Positions 29,173 through 38,743 are shown, counted from the stretch's first letter. The stretch: DNA of 64,000 nucleotides from Streptomyces yangpuensis (GCF_001005295.1 NZ_LBMK01000001.1:302976-366975); one strand, 5' to 3'. Numbers and translations: made by a program. Notes: generated by a model from the letters alone, not told the origin.

Positions 29173-30110
29173 GCGGCGGGCTCATGGTCGTCCGAAGCCG
29201 CCAGCGCGGTCCGGATGACCGCGGCCTGCTGCTCGGGCCAGTCGCGGAGCTTGCGCGGGGTGATGTGGAGGACGGTCACCCCGAGCCGCTCCAGCGTCTC
29301 GCGCTTGCGCACGCACTCGGACCACGCCTCGTCCTCGCCCTGGCGCGGGGCGCGGGTGTCGATCTCCACGGCCACCGAGTGCTCGGGCCAGTACGCGTCG
29401 ACCCCGCCCAGGTGCGGACCGCCGGGGATCCGCAGGTCCACGTTCCAGACAGGGTCGGGGAGTTCGCAGCCGCGCACGAGGTGGTACAGCCGGTCCTCGG
29501 CGATGGCCCGGCCCTCCGCCAGGAGGGACTCGACGGCGTCGACCACGTGCGGCCGGTTCAGCAGCCGGGCCACCGTCAGCTCGCGTACGACGGCACTCGG
29601 TTCGCAGTGCCCGCTGCGGACGGCCTCGCTCAGCAGCCGGCGTACGGTGCCCGCGTCGGACAGCTGTGCGACGGCGTCGGCGACCGCCCGGGCGGCGGGA
29701 GCGACGGGCAGCCCGGTGACCTCCTGGGACCGGGGCGCGGTGTGCGCGCGCACGATCCGTACGTCACCGGTGGACCGGAGCCGCCGGATGCCCGGCACCA
29801 GCACGTCGATGTGCGGGACGGCGGTCAGCGGGGGCGCGGAGGCGAAGCGGTACAGGGCCAGCGCCGCCAGCCCGGTGATCATGGCCTCGCCCCCGCCGCG
29901 CCGGCCCGCGTACAGCAGCGCGGCGTGCAGCCGTTCCTCGCTCGTCGCCGGCCCGGAGTGGAGCAGGAACACGCCGGGCAGGATCTGCTGCCAGGGCCGC
30001 TCGGCGGCCTCGGAGGCACTCACGCCGTGCTCACGCAGCTGTGCGAGGGTCAGCACGCGGGGGCGGTTGCCGGTGAGGTGGGCGAGGGGGAGGGGTGCGT
30101 TGTGGTTCAT
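29148..30110 (-). CDS. AbiEi-like HTH protein with DUF559/VSR-type nuclease fold
   Basis: A 320-residue protein. Residues 15-60 (VLTLAQLREHGVSASEAA, then WQQILPGVFLLHSG) resemble the AbiEi/type IV antitoxin winged helix. Residues 230-310 resemble the DUF559/VSR PD-(D/E)XK fold: GGVDAYWPEHSVAVEID, a Lys/Arg-rich helix KRETLERLGV, then VLHITPRKL. Proteins of this architecture are widespread in actinobacteria, usually as single genes without an AbiEii toxin, and none is visible beside it here. It overlaps the convergent PNPOx gene by 25 bp. Nuclease activity and any link to phage defence are unproven. Confidence 0.7.
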   Translation of the reverse strand: MNHNAPLPLAHLTGNRPRVLTLAQLREHGVSASEAAERPWQQILPGVFLLHSGPATSEERLHAALLYAGRRGGGEAMITGLAALALYRFASAPPLTAVPHIDVLVPGIRRLRSTGDVRIVRAHTAPRSQEVTGLPVAPAARAVADAVAQLSDAGTVRRLLSEAVRSGHCEPSAVVRELTVARLLNRPHVVDAVESLLAEGRAIAEDRLYHLVRGCELPDPVWNVDLRIPGGPHLGGVDAYWPEHSVAVEIDTRAPRQGEDEAWSECVRKRETLERLGVTVLHITPRKLRDWPEQQAAVIRTALAASDDHEPAAYLVVLPR

Positions 30111-30247
30111 GACGCGGTGATTCCCTCAGGCCATGGCCTTGCTAACCCCTGTTACACGCCCGTCGACAAATCCGGACAAGCCGGGGCTAAAGTACGGGCG
30201 TTCGACTGCCGATGGGGTGCGCCCGTCCGGGGGACCGGTTTCCCGGC

Positions 30248-30361
30248 CTCCGCCCCGGACCCCGGTCCTCACACTCCCCGGGCTACCGCTGGGAGGTGCC
30301 CCCTGGACCGGCTGGAGAATCCAGCCTCGCCGGCGGGTGAGGTGCAAGGTCCGGGGCGGAG
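30248..30361. repeat. Dispersed palindromic repeat in a 433-bp gap
   Basis: The 30111-30543 interval has no gene. It contains 14-bp arms CTCCGCCCCGGACC (30248-30261) and complement (30348-30361), a central GGCTGGA-GAA-TCCAGCC hairpin (30310-30326) and further short arms. The outer arms match the element at 18511-18628, so this is a second, more diverged copy of the same family. It probably terminates the flanking transcripts. Confidence 0.7.
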
Positions 30362-30543
30362 CCCCGGCAGCGGCGCCGCTGCCTGGTGCTGTGACCGGCA
30401 AGGTTCACCGGGTCGCGACGCCCGGCACGGCACCTCGCCGCGTTGTCAGACCGCGCACGTACGTCCGGTACGAGCCGCGGCCCTCCGCCTTGCGATGCAC
30501 CGCACCGGACGCCGCGCCCCGGCAAACCTTTCCGGCCACAGCA

Positions 30544-33102
30544 CTAGGCGCCCGCCGCCGCGTCACACCGCTGCGCGGCAAGGGCCCTGGCCAGGTCGTC
30601 GCGGGACTCCAGCACCAGGCGGCGCAGCGCCGGGGCGGCGTCCTCGTGCCCGGCCAGCCACGCGTCCGTGGCGTCCAGCGTGGCGGCGTCACCCTGCAGC
30701 GAGGGGTAGAGCCCCTTCACGATGTGCATCGCGATCTGGATCGACCGGTCCGCCCACACCCGCTCGATCACCTCGAAGTAGCGCCCCGCGTGCGCGGCCA
30801 GCAGGCCCCGCTGCGAGGGCTGCTGCATGCCCGCGATCGTCGACTCCACCAGCGCGTTGGACAGCGCGTCCGACTCGACCACCGCCGCCCACGCCTGGTC
30901 CTTGACCGCCTGCGAGGGGCGCGCCGCCAGGCACCGGACCTGGTGCCGCTTGCCCGACGCGGTGTCGTCCCGGGCCAGTTCGGCGGCGATGACGGCCTCG
31001 TCCACCACCCCGTGCGCGGCCAGCGTCAGCAGGAAGTCCCAGCGCAGCTCCTGGTCCACGTCGAGCCCGTCGATCCGCGCCGACCCCTCCAGCAGCCCCA
31101 GCAGCAGCTGGAAGTCGCCCTCCGTCGCCGCGCTCGCCGCGAAGAAGCGCGCCCAGGTCAGCTGGCCCTCCGACCCCGGCTCGGCCACCCGCAGCTCGTG
31201 CAGCGCGCCCGCCGCCAGGTCCCGGCCGCCCTGCTCGCGCCGGTCCGGCGCCGTGTAGTGGGTGACCGCGGTCTGCGCCTGTGCGTGCAGCTGCTGCAGG
31301 ACGCCGACGTCCGTCTCCCGGCCCGCGTGCGCCAGGACCAGCGAGACGAAGTCGCGCGCCGGCATCAGGCCGTCCCGGGTCAGGTTCCACAGCGCCGACC
31401 AGCCGAGTGCCCGCGCCAGCGGATCCGTCAGATCGCCCAGGTGCGCCCGCAGCGTGGCCAGCGAACCCTCGTCCAGCCGGATCTTGCAGTACGTGAGGTC
31501 CTCGTCGTTGACCAGGACCAGGTCGGGCCGGTCCTGCCCGGCCAGCTCCGCGATCACCGAACGGGCGCCGGAGACGTCCGCCTCGGCCCGCGCGTAGCGG
31601 ACCAGCGCACCGTCCGACCCCAGGCGGTACAGGCCGACGCCGACCCGGTGCGGCCGCAGCTCGTCGCCCTCCTGGACGACCGCGAGCTCGGTGATCCGCC
31701 CCTCCGCGTCGTAGCTCACCACCGGGGTCAGCGCGTTCACGCCCGCCGTCTGGAGCCAGGCCCGCGACCACTCGGTCATGTCCCGCCCGGACACCTCGCC
31801 GAGCACCGACAGCAGGTCGTCCAGCGTGGTGTTCCCGTACGCGTTGGCCTTGAAGTAGCGGCGCGCGCCCTCCAGGAACGCGTCCCGGCCGACGTAGGCG
31901 ACCAGCTGCTTGAGCACCGCCGCGCCCTTGGCGTAGGTGATGCCGTCGAAGTTCAGCTTCGCGGCCTCCAGGTCACGGATGTCGGCCGTGATCGGGTGCG
32001 TGGACGGCAGCTGGTCGGCGCGGTAGGCCCACGCCTTGCGGTTGTTGGCGAAGGTCACCCACGCCTGGTCGAAGCGGGTGGCCTCGACGAGTCCGAAGGA
32101 GCCCATGAAGTCCGCGAAGGACTCCTTCAGCCACAGGTCGTCCCACCACTTCATGGTGACCAGGTCACCGAACCACATGTGTGCCATCTCGTGCAGGATC
32201 GTGTTCGAGCGCCGCTCGTACGAGGCCTGCGTGACCTTGCCGCGGAAGATGTACTCCTCCCGGAAGGTCACCATCCCCGGGTTCTCCATGGCGCCCAGGT
32301 TGTACTCCGGCACGAAGGCCTGGTCGTACTTCCCGAAGGGGTAGGGGTAGTCGAAGATCTCGTGGAAGAGGTCGAAGCCCTGCTTGGTGACGAGGAAGAT
32401 GTCGTCCGCGTCGAAGTGCCTGGCCAGCCCCTTACGGCACATCGCGCCCAGCGGGATGGTCAGGTCCCCGCGGGTGTAGGTGTCCGTCACGTAGTGGTAG
32501 GGGCCCGCCACCACGCAGGTGATGTACGTGGAGATCGGCGCGGTCTCGGCGAACCGCCACACCGAGCCCTCGCGGGACTCCTCGGCGCCGTTGCTCCACA
32601 CCCGCCAGCCCTCGGGCGCGGTCACCTCGAAGCGGTAGGGCGCCTTCAGGTCCGGCTGCTCGAAGTTCGCGTACACGCGCCGGGCGTCGGCCGGCTCGTA
32701 CTGCGTGTACAGGTAGACCTCGCCGTCCTCCGGGTCCACGAAGCGGTGCAGGCCCTCACCCGTCCGGCTGTACGCGCAGTTCGCGTCGACCACCAGGATG
32801 TTCTCGGAGGCCAGGCCGGCCAGGGCGATCCGCGAACCGTCGAAGACGGCGGCCACGTCCAGCGCCCGCCCGTTGAGGGTGACGGAGTTGACCGAAGGGG
32901 CGATCAGGTCCGCGAAGGTGGCGCCGCCGGGGACCGCGGCCCGGAAGCGGACCGTCGTCACCGAGCGGAAGGTCCGCGGGCCCTCTGCCGGCTCGGCCTC
33001 GTCGACCGCCGACCGGATGTCGAGGACGACCTCGTACCCGTCGACGGACAGCAGCCCGGCCCGCTCGCGGGCCTCCTCGCGGGACAGATTCTCTCCGGGC
33101 AC
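30544..33102 (-). CDS. pepN: Aminopeptidase N (M1), second paralogue
   Basis: An 852-residue M1 aminopeptidase. GAMENPG replaces the GAMENAG of the first copy; the zinc site is HEMAH (His304, Glu305, His308) followed by the Glu ligand in KESFADFMG. GTG start at 33102 with GAAGGAG five bases upstream. Domain order matches the copy at 18644-21235 throughout, and both begin PGxNLSREEA or PGTNLTREEA, so they are paralogues about 9 kb apart in the same direction. Both are probably cytoplasmic. Divergence in the substrate-binding motif suggests different residue preference. Confidence 0.92.
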   Translation of the reverse strand: MPGENLSREEARERAGLLSVDGYEVVLDIRSAVDEAEPAEGPRTFRSVTTVRFRAAVPGGATFADLIAPSVNSVTLNGRALDVAAVFDGSRIALAGLASENILVVDANCAYSRTGEGLHRFVDPEDGEVYLYTQYEPADARRVYANFEQPDLKAPYRFEVTAPEGWRVWSNGAEESREGSVWRFAETAPISTYITCVVAGPYHYVTDTYTRGDLTIPLGAMCRKGLARHFDADDIFLVTKQGFDLFHEIFDYPYPFGKYDQAFVPEYNLGAMENPGMVTFREEYIFRGKVTQASYERRSNTILHEMAHMWFGDLVTMKWWDDLWLKESFADFMGSFGLVEATRFDQAWVTFANNRKAWAYRADQLPSTHPITADIRDLEAAKLNFDGITYAKGAAVLKQLVAYVGRDAFLEGARRYFKANAYGNTTLDDLLSVLGEVSGRDMTEWSRAWLQTAGVNALTPVVSYDAEGRITELAVVQEGDELRPHRVGVGLYRLGSDGALVRYARAEADVSGARSVIAELAGQDRPDLVLVNDEDLTYCKIRLDEGSLATLRAHLGDLTDPLARALGWSALWNLTRDGLMPARDFVSLVLAHAGRETDVGVLQQLHAQAQTAVTHYTAPDRREQGGRDLAAGALHELRVAEPGSEGQLTWARFFAASAATEGDFQLLLGLLEGSARIDGLDVDQELRWDFLLTLAAHGVVDEAVIAAELARDDTASGKRHQVRCLAARPSQAVKDQAWAAVVESDALSNALVESTIAGMQQPSQRGLLAAHAGRYFEVIERVWADRSIQIAMHIVKGLYPSLQGDAATLDATDAWLAGHEDAAPALRRLVLESRDDLARALAAQRCDAAAGA

Positions 33103-33242
33103 CTGCACTCCTTCGTGCGTGATCGCGTTCTTGGGTCGAATCCTCGCACGAGGGGAATGCGCGCGACGGCCACCTGGTTGGCGACGGAGGACATGCGCCG
33201 CTGATGCCTTTTTCCCGCCTGAGACCGACACCGAGGAGAGAC

Positions 33243-33893
33243 ATGACCGAGACCCAGGTGCGCGAGAAGACCCCGGTCGACTTCTGGTTCGACCCGCTCT
33301 GCCCTTGGGCCTGGATGACGTCCCGTTGGATGCTGGAGGTCGAGAAGGTCCGCGACGTCGAGGTGCGCTGGCACGTGATGAGCCTCGCCGTCCTCAACGA
33401 GAACAAGCTCGACGAACTGCCCGAGGTCTACCGCGAGCTGCTCGGCCCCAAGGGCTGGGCGCCCGTGCGCGTCGTCATAGCGGCCCAGCAGAAGCACGGC
33501 GACGAGATCACCGGCAAGCTCTACACCGCGCTCGGCACCCGCATCCACAACGAGGACAAGGGCCCGACCCGCGAGGTGATCGCCGAGGCGCTGGCCGAGG
33601 TCGGCCTGCCGGCCGAGCTGCTCGCGTACGCCGACTCCGACGAGTACGACGAGGTGCTGCGGGCCTCGCACAACAACGGCATCGACCGCGTGGGCCAGGA
33701 GGTCGGCACCCCGGTGATCTCCGTTCCGGGCGCCGACGGCGAGGGCGACGTCGCCTTCTTCGGTCCGGTGGTCACCCCGACCCCGCGCGGCGAGGCCGCG
33801 GCCCGGCTGTGGGACGGCACCCTGCTCGTCGCCTCCACGCCCGGCTTCTACGAGATCAAGCGCACCCGTACCAAGGGCCCGATCTTCGAGTAG
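33243..33893 (+). CDS. Mycothiol-dependent DsbA-family oxidoreductase (Rv2466c-like)
   Basis: A 216-residue thioredoxin-fold protein of the DsbA branch. The active site FDPLCPWAW has Cys20, with Ala23 in place of the second Cys of the CPWC motif known from Mycobacterium Rv2466c, a mycothiol-dependent nitroreductase/disulfide reductase. A monothiol mechanism that uses mycothiol is therefore expected. The fold's helical insert (about 60-140) and cis-Pro motif VGTPVISV are present. ATG at 33243 with GAGGAGAG upstream; an earlier in-frame ATG at 33204 lacks a site. It is convergent with sodF across a strong terminator, a sensible redox-stress neighbour. Confidence 0.85.
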   Translation: MTETQVREKTPVDFWFDPLCPWAWMTSRWMLEVEKVRDVEVRWHVMSLAVLNENKLDELPEVYRELLGPKGWAPVRVVIAAQQKHGDEITGKLYTALGTRIHNEDKGPTREVIAEALAEVGLPAELLAYADSDEYDEVLRASHNNGIDRVGQEVGTPVISVPGADGEGDVAFFGPVVTPTPRGEAAARLWDGTLLVASTPGFYEIKRTRTKGPIFE

Positions 33894-33935
33894 CCCACAC
33901 GGCGAAGACACGGAAACACGCAGACACAGAGACAC

Positions 33936-33974
33936 AGAAGACCCCCGTGAGTCACGTCCTCACGGGGGTCTTCT
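33936..33974. terminator. Bidirectional terminator
   Basis: A 16-bp perfect stem (AGAAGACCCCCGTGAG) with a 7-nt loop lies between the oxidoreductase stop and the sodF stop. The flanking AGA/TCT runs give a partial U-tract on each strand. Confidence 0.9.
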
Positions 33975-34039
33975 GCTGGACACGCCCGCCGGTGAAGGTT
34001 GAGAAGACGATCACGAGGCGGGCGGGCTCGGGGGTGCGA

Positions 34040-34696
34040 TCAGCCCTTGACGGGGATCAGCAGCGGGGTGTTGGCCTTGGCGTCGGCGTAGCGCCGGGAG
34101 ACGTCCTGCCAGTTGACGACATTCCACATCGCTTCGATGAAGTCCACCTTCTGGTTCTTGTACTGCAGGTAGAAGGCGTGCTCCCAGGCGTCGAAGACCA
34201 GGATCGGGGTGCTGGCGACACCCACGTTGCCCTGGTGGTCGTAGACCTGCTCGACGACCAGGCGGCCGCTGACGGGCTCGTAGGCGAGCACGCCCCAGCC
34301 GGAGCCCTGGGTCGCGGAGGACGCGAAGGTCAGCTGCTTCTTGAACTTCGCGAAGGATCCGAAGGACTCGGTGATCGCGTCGGCCAGGTCGCCCAGGCCG
34401 TCGGCGGCGGTGGGCTCGCCGCCGCCCTCGCCGGTCTTCGGGCTGGCCATGTTGTGCCAGTAGATGCTGTGCAGGATGTGGCCGGAGAGGTGGAACGCGA
34501 GGTTCTTCTCGAGGCCGTTGAGCGCGCCCCAGTTCTCCTTGTCGCGCGCCTCCGCCAGCTGCTCCAGCGTGTTGTTGGCGCCCGTGACGTAGGCCGCGTG
34601 GTGCTTGTCGTGGTGCAGCTCGATGATCTGCGGGTTGATCACCGGCTCCAGCGCCGCGTAGTCGTACGGAAGCTCAGGAAGCGTGTAGATGGCCAT
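34040..34696 (-). CDS. sodF: Fe/Mn-type superoxide dismutase
   Basis: A 218-residue SOD of the Fe/Mn family: [11 protein letters not shown] near the start, the metal-binding His in [10 protein letters not shown], His in [14 protein letters not shown], and the [13 protein letters not shown] motif with Asp and His ligands, then WNVVNW. It converts superoxide to peroxide and oxygen in the cytoplasm. In Streptomyces the iron enzyme SodF is repressed by nickel through Nur, which allows the nickel enzyme SodN to take over. A candidate Nur box lies 38 bp upstream of the ATG. The metal (Fe rather than Mn) is assigned by genus, not by residue. Confidence 0.93.
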   Translation of the reverse strand: MAIYTLPELPYDYAALEPVINPQIIELHHDKHHAAYVTGANNTLEQLAEARDKENWGALNGLEKNLAFHLSGHILHSIYWHNMASPKTGEGGGEPTAADGLGDLADAITESFGSFAKFKKQLTFASSATQGSGWGVLAYEPVSGRLVVEQVYDHQGNVGVASTPILVFDAWEHAFYLQYKNQKVDFIEAMWNVVNWQDVSRRYADAKANTPLLIPVKG

Positions 34697-34733
34697 GCGT
34701 GTTATCCGGTCCCCTCGGCGTGCCAATCGCTTA

Positions 34734-34750
34734 TTGCAATCAATGCGCAA
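34734..34750. promoter_or_regulatory. Candidate Nur box before sodF
   Basis: TTGCAATCAATGCGCAA has TTGC and GCAA arms, and inside it TGCAA-N5-GCGCA fits the Nur pattern tGCaa-N5-ttGCa with mismatches. It sits 38 bp upstream of the sodF start, in the right place for a repressor. Confidence 0.45.
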
Positions 34751-34803
34751 CTGCACGCTAGCAGCATCTATTCCGCCCCACACGTAAGGGTCACCTCTGT
34801 AAA

Positions 34804-34843
34804 CGCAGGTGGGCCCCGTGCGTTCGCACGGGGCCCACCTGCG
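34804..34843 (-). terminator. Terminator of the first amino-acid permease gene
   Basis: A 19-bp perfect inverted repeat around TT, starting CGCAGGTGGGCCCC, lies 12 bp past the permease stop. Confidence 0.9.
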
Positions 34844-34854
34844 GTAGAGGGGTG

Positions 34855-36258
34855 TCAGCGGGCGGCGGGCGCCCGGCGCTGCAGCAGATATCCGGTCACG
34901 GCGAGGGCGACGGTGAGCCCGCCCGTGAAGATCACCTGGACCCGGGTGTCCTCGCCCAGCGCCATCAGCACCAGGACCCCGGCCACCCCGGCCAGCGCAA
35001 CCCAGGTCAGGTACGGGAAGCCCCACATTCGCACGACGAGCTTCCCGGGGGCCTCGCGCTCCAGCCGGCGCCGCAGCACGAACTGCGAGACGGCGATGAA
35101 GCCCCAGACGACGAGGATGACCCCGCCGACCATGTTCAGCAGCCAGGCGAACAGGGTGTCCGGGTACCAGTAGGACAGCAGCACGGTGACGAAGCCGAAG
35201 CCGGAGGAGGCGAGCACCGCCCGGCGCGGCACGCTGCCGGTGACCTTGCCCAGCGCCTTGGGGCCCTGGCCGCGGGAGACGAGGGAGTAGGCCATGCGGG
35301 AGGCGCCGTAGATGTTGGCGTTCATCGCGGACAGCAGGGCGATCAGGATGACCACGTTCATGATCTCCCCGGCCGCCGGGATGCCCAGGTGGTCCAGGGT
35401 GGCCGCGTAGGGGCCCTGCTCGGTGACCTTCGGGTCGTTCCACGGCAGCAGGGTCACGATGACCAGCATCGAGCCGACGTAGACGACGGCGATGCGCCAC
35501 ATGGTGGTCCGCACGGCCTTGGCCACGCCCTGGACCGGGTCCTCCGACTCGGCGGCGGCGATGGTGACCGTCTCCAGTCCGCCGTAGGCGACGACCGAGG
35601 CCAGCAGGCCGACCAGCAGGCCGCCGACCCCGTTGGGCAGGAAGCCGCCGTCGTGCAGCAGGTTGGCCGTGCCGGGGGCGGAGGTGCCGGGCAGCAGACC
35701 GAGGACCGCCAGCACGCCGAGGCCGAGGAAGAGGCCGATGGCGCCGATCTTGAGGGCGGAGAACCAGAACTCGAACTCGCCGAAGTTCGAGACGGCGGCC
35801 AGGTTGGAGCCGCAGAACAGCGCCATGAAGACCAGCACCCACATCCACGACGGGGTGCCCGGGAACCAGCCCGTCATGATGTGCGCCGCGCCGATGGCCT
35901 CGATGGCCACGCCCACGCACAGCAGCGTCCAGAACATCCAGCCGGCGGTGAACCCGGCCCACGGACCGATCGCCCGCTCCGCGTGCACCGAGAAGGAGCC
36001 GGAGGCGGGGTTGGCGGCGGACATCTCGCCGAGCATCCGCATCACGAACATGACGAGCAGTCCGGACGCGGCGTAGGCGAGCACGATCGAGGGGCCCGCC
36101 GCGGCGATGCCGGCTCCGGAGCCGACGAAGAGTCCGGCGCCGATGACACCGCCGAGGGCGATCATCGAGAGGTGGCGCTGCTTGAGTCCGTTGCCGAGCG
36201 GGGATCCGGAGTCGGTCCGCGGCGGCTCGGGAGGTGCGACGGTGCTGCTGTGGCTCAT
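34855..36258 (-). CDS. APC-family amino-acid permease (first of three)
   Basis: A 467-residue membrane protein with about 12 helices of the amino-acid transporter (AAT) family. Lead signature [20 protein letters not shown] at residues 25-44, then [18 protein letters not shown], and the conserved [13 protein letters not shown] loop. The ATG at 36258 fits the 24-residue polar lead seen in its two paralogues (36456-37856, 38810-40249). It takes up an amino acid by proton symport; which one is not readable. Two tandem palindromes upstream suggest tight regulation. Confidence 0.87.
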   Translation of the reverse strand: MSHSSTVAPPEPPRTDSGSPLGNGLKQRHLSMIALGGVIGAGLFVGSGAGIAAAGPSIVLAYAASGLLVMFVMRMLGEMSAANPASGSFSVHAERAIGPWAGFTAGWMFWTLLCVGVAIEAIGAAHIMTGWFPGTPSWMWVLVFMALFCGSNLAAVSNFGEFEFWFSALKIGAIGLFLGLGVLAVLGLLPGTSAPGTANLLHDGGFLPNGVGGLLVGLLASVVAYGGLETVTIAAAESEDPVQGVAKAVRTTMWRIAVVYVGSMLVIVTLLPWNDPKVTEQGPYAATLDHLGIPAAGEIMNVVILIALLSAMNANIYGASRMAYSLVSRGQGPKALGKVTGSVPRRAVLASSGFGFVTVLLSYWYPDTLFAWLLNMVGGVILVVWGFIAVSQFVLRRRLEREAPGKLVVRMWGFPYLTWVALAGVAGVLVLMALGEDTRVQVIFTGGLTVALAVTGYLLQRRAPAAR

Positions 36259-36309
36259 GGGGTGCGTGCCTGTCCGGTGCGGGGGTGGAGCGCGCCCAGT
36301 GTGCCGAGT

Positions 36310-36346
36310 GTCCGATCACCGGACGCTTCGCGTCCGATATCCGGAC
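36310..36346. promoter_or_regulatory. Tandem palindromic operators upstream of permease 1
   Basis: GTCCGATCACCGGAC (36310-36324) and GTCCGATATCCGGAC (36332-36346) are two copies of GTCCG-N5-CGGAC with a 22-bp period, about two helical turns. A third half-site GTCCG occurs at 36272. Two dimers could bind on the same face. Confidence 0.7.
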
Positions 36347-36391
36347 GATCGCTTCACGGATCGTGATCATGTCCGTACGGCCCGGGAAAGG

Positions 36392-36423
36392 CAGGACCCC
36401 CGTGCCGCGGCACGGGGGTCCTG
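36392..36423 (-). terminator. Terminator of the second permease gene
   Basis: A 16+16 bp perfect palindrome (CAGGACCCCCGTGCCG and complement), 32 bp past the stop at 36456. Confidence 0.9.
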
Positions 36424-36455
36424 TGGTGCGTCGGGTGCGTCGGGTGCGCAGCGGG

Positions 36456-37856
36456 TCAGCCGGCCCGCCGCTCCCGCAGCTCACGGACGCCCGCCACGGC
36501 GAGGACCAGCAGGGCGGCGCCCGTCGACCACAGCAACTGCGGGCGCGCGGAGTCGTCGAACAGCATCAGCACCAGGACCGCCGCCATCCCGGCCAGCGCG
36601 GCCCAGGTCGCGTACGGGAACAGCCACATCGGCAGGATCAGCCGCTCGGGCATGTCCCGCTCGATCCGGCGGCGCAGCTTCAGCTGCGAGACCGCGATCA
36701 GCGCCCACACGAACAGCAGGACGGCGCCGACCGCGTTGAGCATGTAGAGGAAGATCGTGTCTGGCCACAGCAGGTTGAGGACCACCGAGACGAAGCCGAA
36801 GGCCACCGACGCGAACACGGCCCGGCGCGGCACGCCGCCGCCCGAGACCTGCAGCAGCGACTTCGGCGCCTCCTCGCGCTCGGCCAGCGAGAAGATCATG
36901 CGCGAGGACCCGTACAGGTTCGCGTTCAGCGCCGACAGCAGGGCCACGAACACCACGATGTTCATGATCTGGCCGGCGCCGGGGATGCCGATGGAGTCGA
37001 GGACGGCGACGTACGGACTCTGCCCCGGCTCCAGCGAGTCCCACGGCAGCAGGGTCACGATGACGACCATCGAGCCGACGTAGAAGAAGAGGATGCGCCA
37101 CACCGCGCTGCGCACCGCGCGGGAGACGGAGCGGGCCGGGTCGTCGGACTCGGCGGCCGCGATGGTGACGACCTCCAGGCCGCCGAAGGCGAAGATGACG
37201 GCCAGCATGCCCGCGACCACGCCGCCGAAGCCCTGGGGGAAGAAGCCGCCGTGGCCGGTCAGGTTGGTCATGCCGACCGGATCCGTGTCCGGGAGCACGC
37301 CGAAGATCGCCAGGGTGCCGAGGATCAGGAAGAGCACGATCGCGCCGACCTTGAGGGCGGCGAACCAGAACTCGAACTCGCCGAAGTTCTTCACCGCGGC
37401 CAGGTTGCTCACGGTGAAGACCACCATGAAGAGCAGCACCCAGACCCACTGGTCGACCGAGGGCACCCAGCCGTTCGCGATCTTCGCGGCGCCGGTGGCC
37501 TCCACGGCCAGCACCACGACCAGCAGGAACCAGTACAGCCAGCCCGCCGAGAAACCGGCCCAGCGGCCGAGCGCCCGCTCCGCGTAGACGGAGAACGAGC
37601 CGGAGGCCGGCATCGCGGCCGACATCTCGCCCAGCGCGCGCATCACCAGCATCGCGAGGACGCCGGCGAGGAGGTAGGAGCAGATGATCGCGGGGCCGGC
37701 GATGCCGATGCCGGCGCCGGAGCCGACGAAGAGGCCGGCGCCGATCACGCCGCCGAGCCCCAGCATGGTCAGGTGGCGCTGCTTGAGGCTGTGGCTGAGG
37801 GGTTCCGGGGGCAGGTCGCCCGTCGTGGGAGGTGCGTCTGGCAAACGCTCACGCAT
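36456..37856 (-). CDS. APC-family amino-acid permease (second of three)
   Basis: A 466-residue, twelve-helix AAT permease with the lead [20 protein letters not shown] at residues 24-43, [18 protein letters not shown], and [13 protein letters not shown]. The ATG at 37856 gives a leader equal in length to its neighbour; in-frame upstream starts to 37925 add a polar stretch. No clear ribosome binding site precedes either. Close similarity to the adjacent genes points to local duplication. Substrate unknown. A GTCCG/CGGAC inverted repeat lies 90 bp upstream. Confidence 0.85.
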   Translation of the reverse strand: MRERLPDAPPTTGDLPPEPLSHSLKQRHLTMLGLGGVIGAGLFVGSGAGIGIAGPAIICSYLLAGVLAMLVMRALGEMSAAMPASGSFSVYAERALGRWAGFSAGWLYWFLLVVVLAVEATGAAKIANGWVPSVDQWVWVLLFMVVFTVSNLAAVKNFGEFEFWFAALKVGAIVLFLILGTLAIFGVLPDTDPVGMTNLTGHGGFFPQGFGGVVAGMLAVIFAFGGLEVVTIAAAESDDPARSVSRAVRSAVWRILFFYVGSMVVIVTLLPWDSLEPGQSPYVAVLDSIGIPGAGQIMNIVVFVALLSALNANLYGSSRMIFSLAEREEAPKSLLQVSGGGVPRRAVFASVAFGFVSVVLNLLWPDTIFLYMLNAVGAVLLFVWALIAVSQLKLRRRIERDMPERLILPMWLFPYATWAALAGMAAVLVLMLFDDSARPQLLWSTGAALLVLAVAGVRELRERRAG

Positions 37857-37945
37857 GAGGAGTGCTCGTACTCTCGTTCGGCCCAGCGGTGGTGGGGACT
37901 CCGCCATTGGCTTGGCAGGATCCAACAGTCTCGCTGAGCGGCGGT

Positions 37946-37964
37946 CGTCCGTGCAAAACGGACG
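37946..37964. promoter_or_regulatory. Inverted repeat upstream of permease 2
   Basis: CGTCCG and CGGACG arms flank TGCAAAA. The half-sites match those in the tandem operator of permease 1, though the spacing is two bases longer. It also lies upstream of the divergent bioY. Confidence 0.4.
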
Positions 37965-38140
37965 TGTTGTCGGATGTTGCTCGTGACGAGGATCACGCCG
38001 CGCTGATCAGGGGGGTGGGCTTTGTCCGGTCCCCACCAACGGGGGGAGCGGGGCTTTGTCCCGGGCGGCGGTGGGGCGGCTCCGGACCCCGCACTAACGT
38101 CGGTGATCGTCCCGACCCCCACCACTGTGCGGAGCCCCTC

Positions 38141-38725
38141 ATGAGCACTGCTTCCGTCTCCCTCCGGCCCGGCGCCGTCCTCGCCGACCTGCTGCCCGCG
38201 AGCCGCGTGCGCGACATCGCGCTCGTCGTCGGCGGCGCCGCCCTGACCGGTATCGCCGCGCAGATCGCGGTGCCGGTCCCCGGCTCCCCGGTGCCCGTCA
38301 CGGGCCAGACCTTCGCCGCGCTGCTCGTCGGCACCGCCTTCGGCGCCCGCCGCGGCTTCCTCTCGCTGGCGCTGTACGCCCTCGTCGGCATGGCGGGCGT
38401 GCCGTGGTTCGCGGGCGGGACCTCCGGGGCCGGCGGCGCCTCCTTCGGCTACGTGCTCGGCATGATGCTCGCCGCCACCGTCGTCGGAGCCCTCGCGCGG
38501 CGCGGCGCCGACCGCTCGGTCCTGCGGACGGCGGGCACGATGGCGCTCGGCTCCGCGGTGATCTACGCGGTCGGCGTGCCGTACCTGATGGCCGCCACCG
38601 GGATGTCCCTGGGCGCGGCCGTCGCGGCGGGCCTGACCCCGTTCCTGATCGGCGACGCCCTCAAGGCCGCCCTCGCGATGGGCGCCCTGCCGGCCGCCTG
38701 GAAGCTGGCCGGCCGCCGCGGCTGA
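38141..38725 (+). CDS. bioY: BioY biotin transporter (ECF S component)
   Basis: A 194-residue, six-helix protein of the BioY family. Signature segments: AQIAVPVPGSPVPVTGQTFA (about 45-64), then LLVGTAFGARRGFLSLALY, PWFAGG, and SFGYVLGMMLAA, the biotin-binding loops of BioY. ATG at 38141 with GGAG eight bases upstream. The ATPase and T partners (BioM, BioN) are not in the window; many BioY proteins share a common ECF module. It lies between two amino-acid permease genes and shares the upstream region with permease 2. No biotin operator is evident. Confidence 0.9.
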   Translation: MSTASVSLRPGAVLADLLPASRVRDIALVVGGAALTGIAAQIAVPVPGSPVPVTGQTFAALLVGTAFGARRGFLSLALYALVGMAGVPWFAGGTSGAGGASFGYVLGMMLAATVVGALARRGADRSVLRTAGTMALGSAVIYAVGVPYLMAATGMSLGAAVAAGLTPFLIGDALKAALAMGALPAAWKLAGRRG

Positions 38726-38743
38726 CGAGGATCCCTGCTACGG

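Noticed and set aside
36310..36346. Tandem palindromes as a CRISPR-like array
   Set aside because: Only two units with a 7-bp gap; an operator is the simpler reading.
34697..36484. Apparent fusion of SOD with a long upstream N-terminal region
   Set aside because: The upstream part is the shadow of the permease gene. SOD starts at the ATG 34696 with the family N-terminus [13 protein letters not shown].
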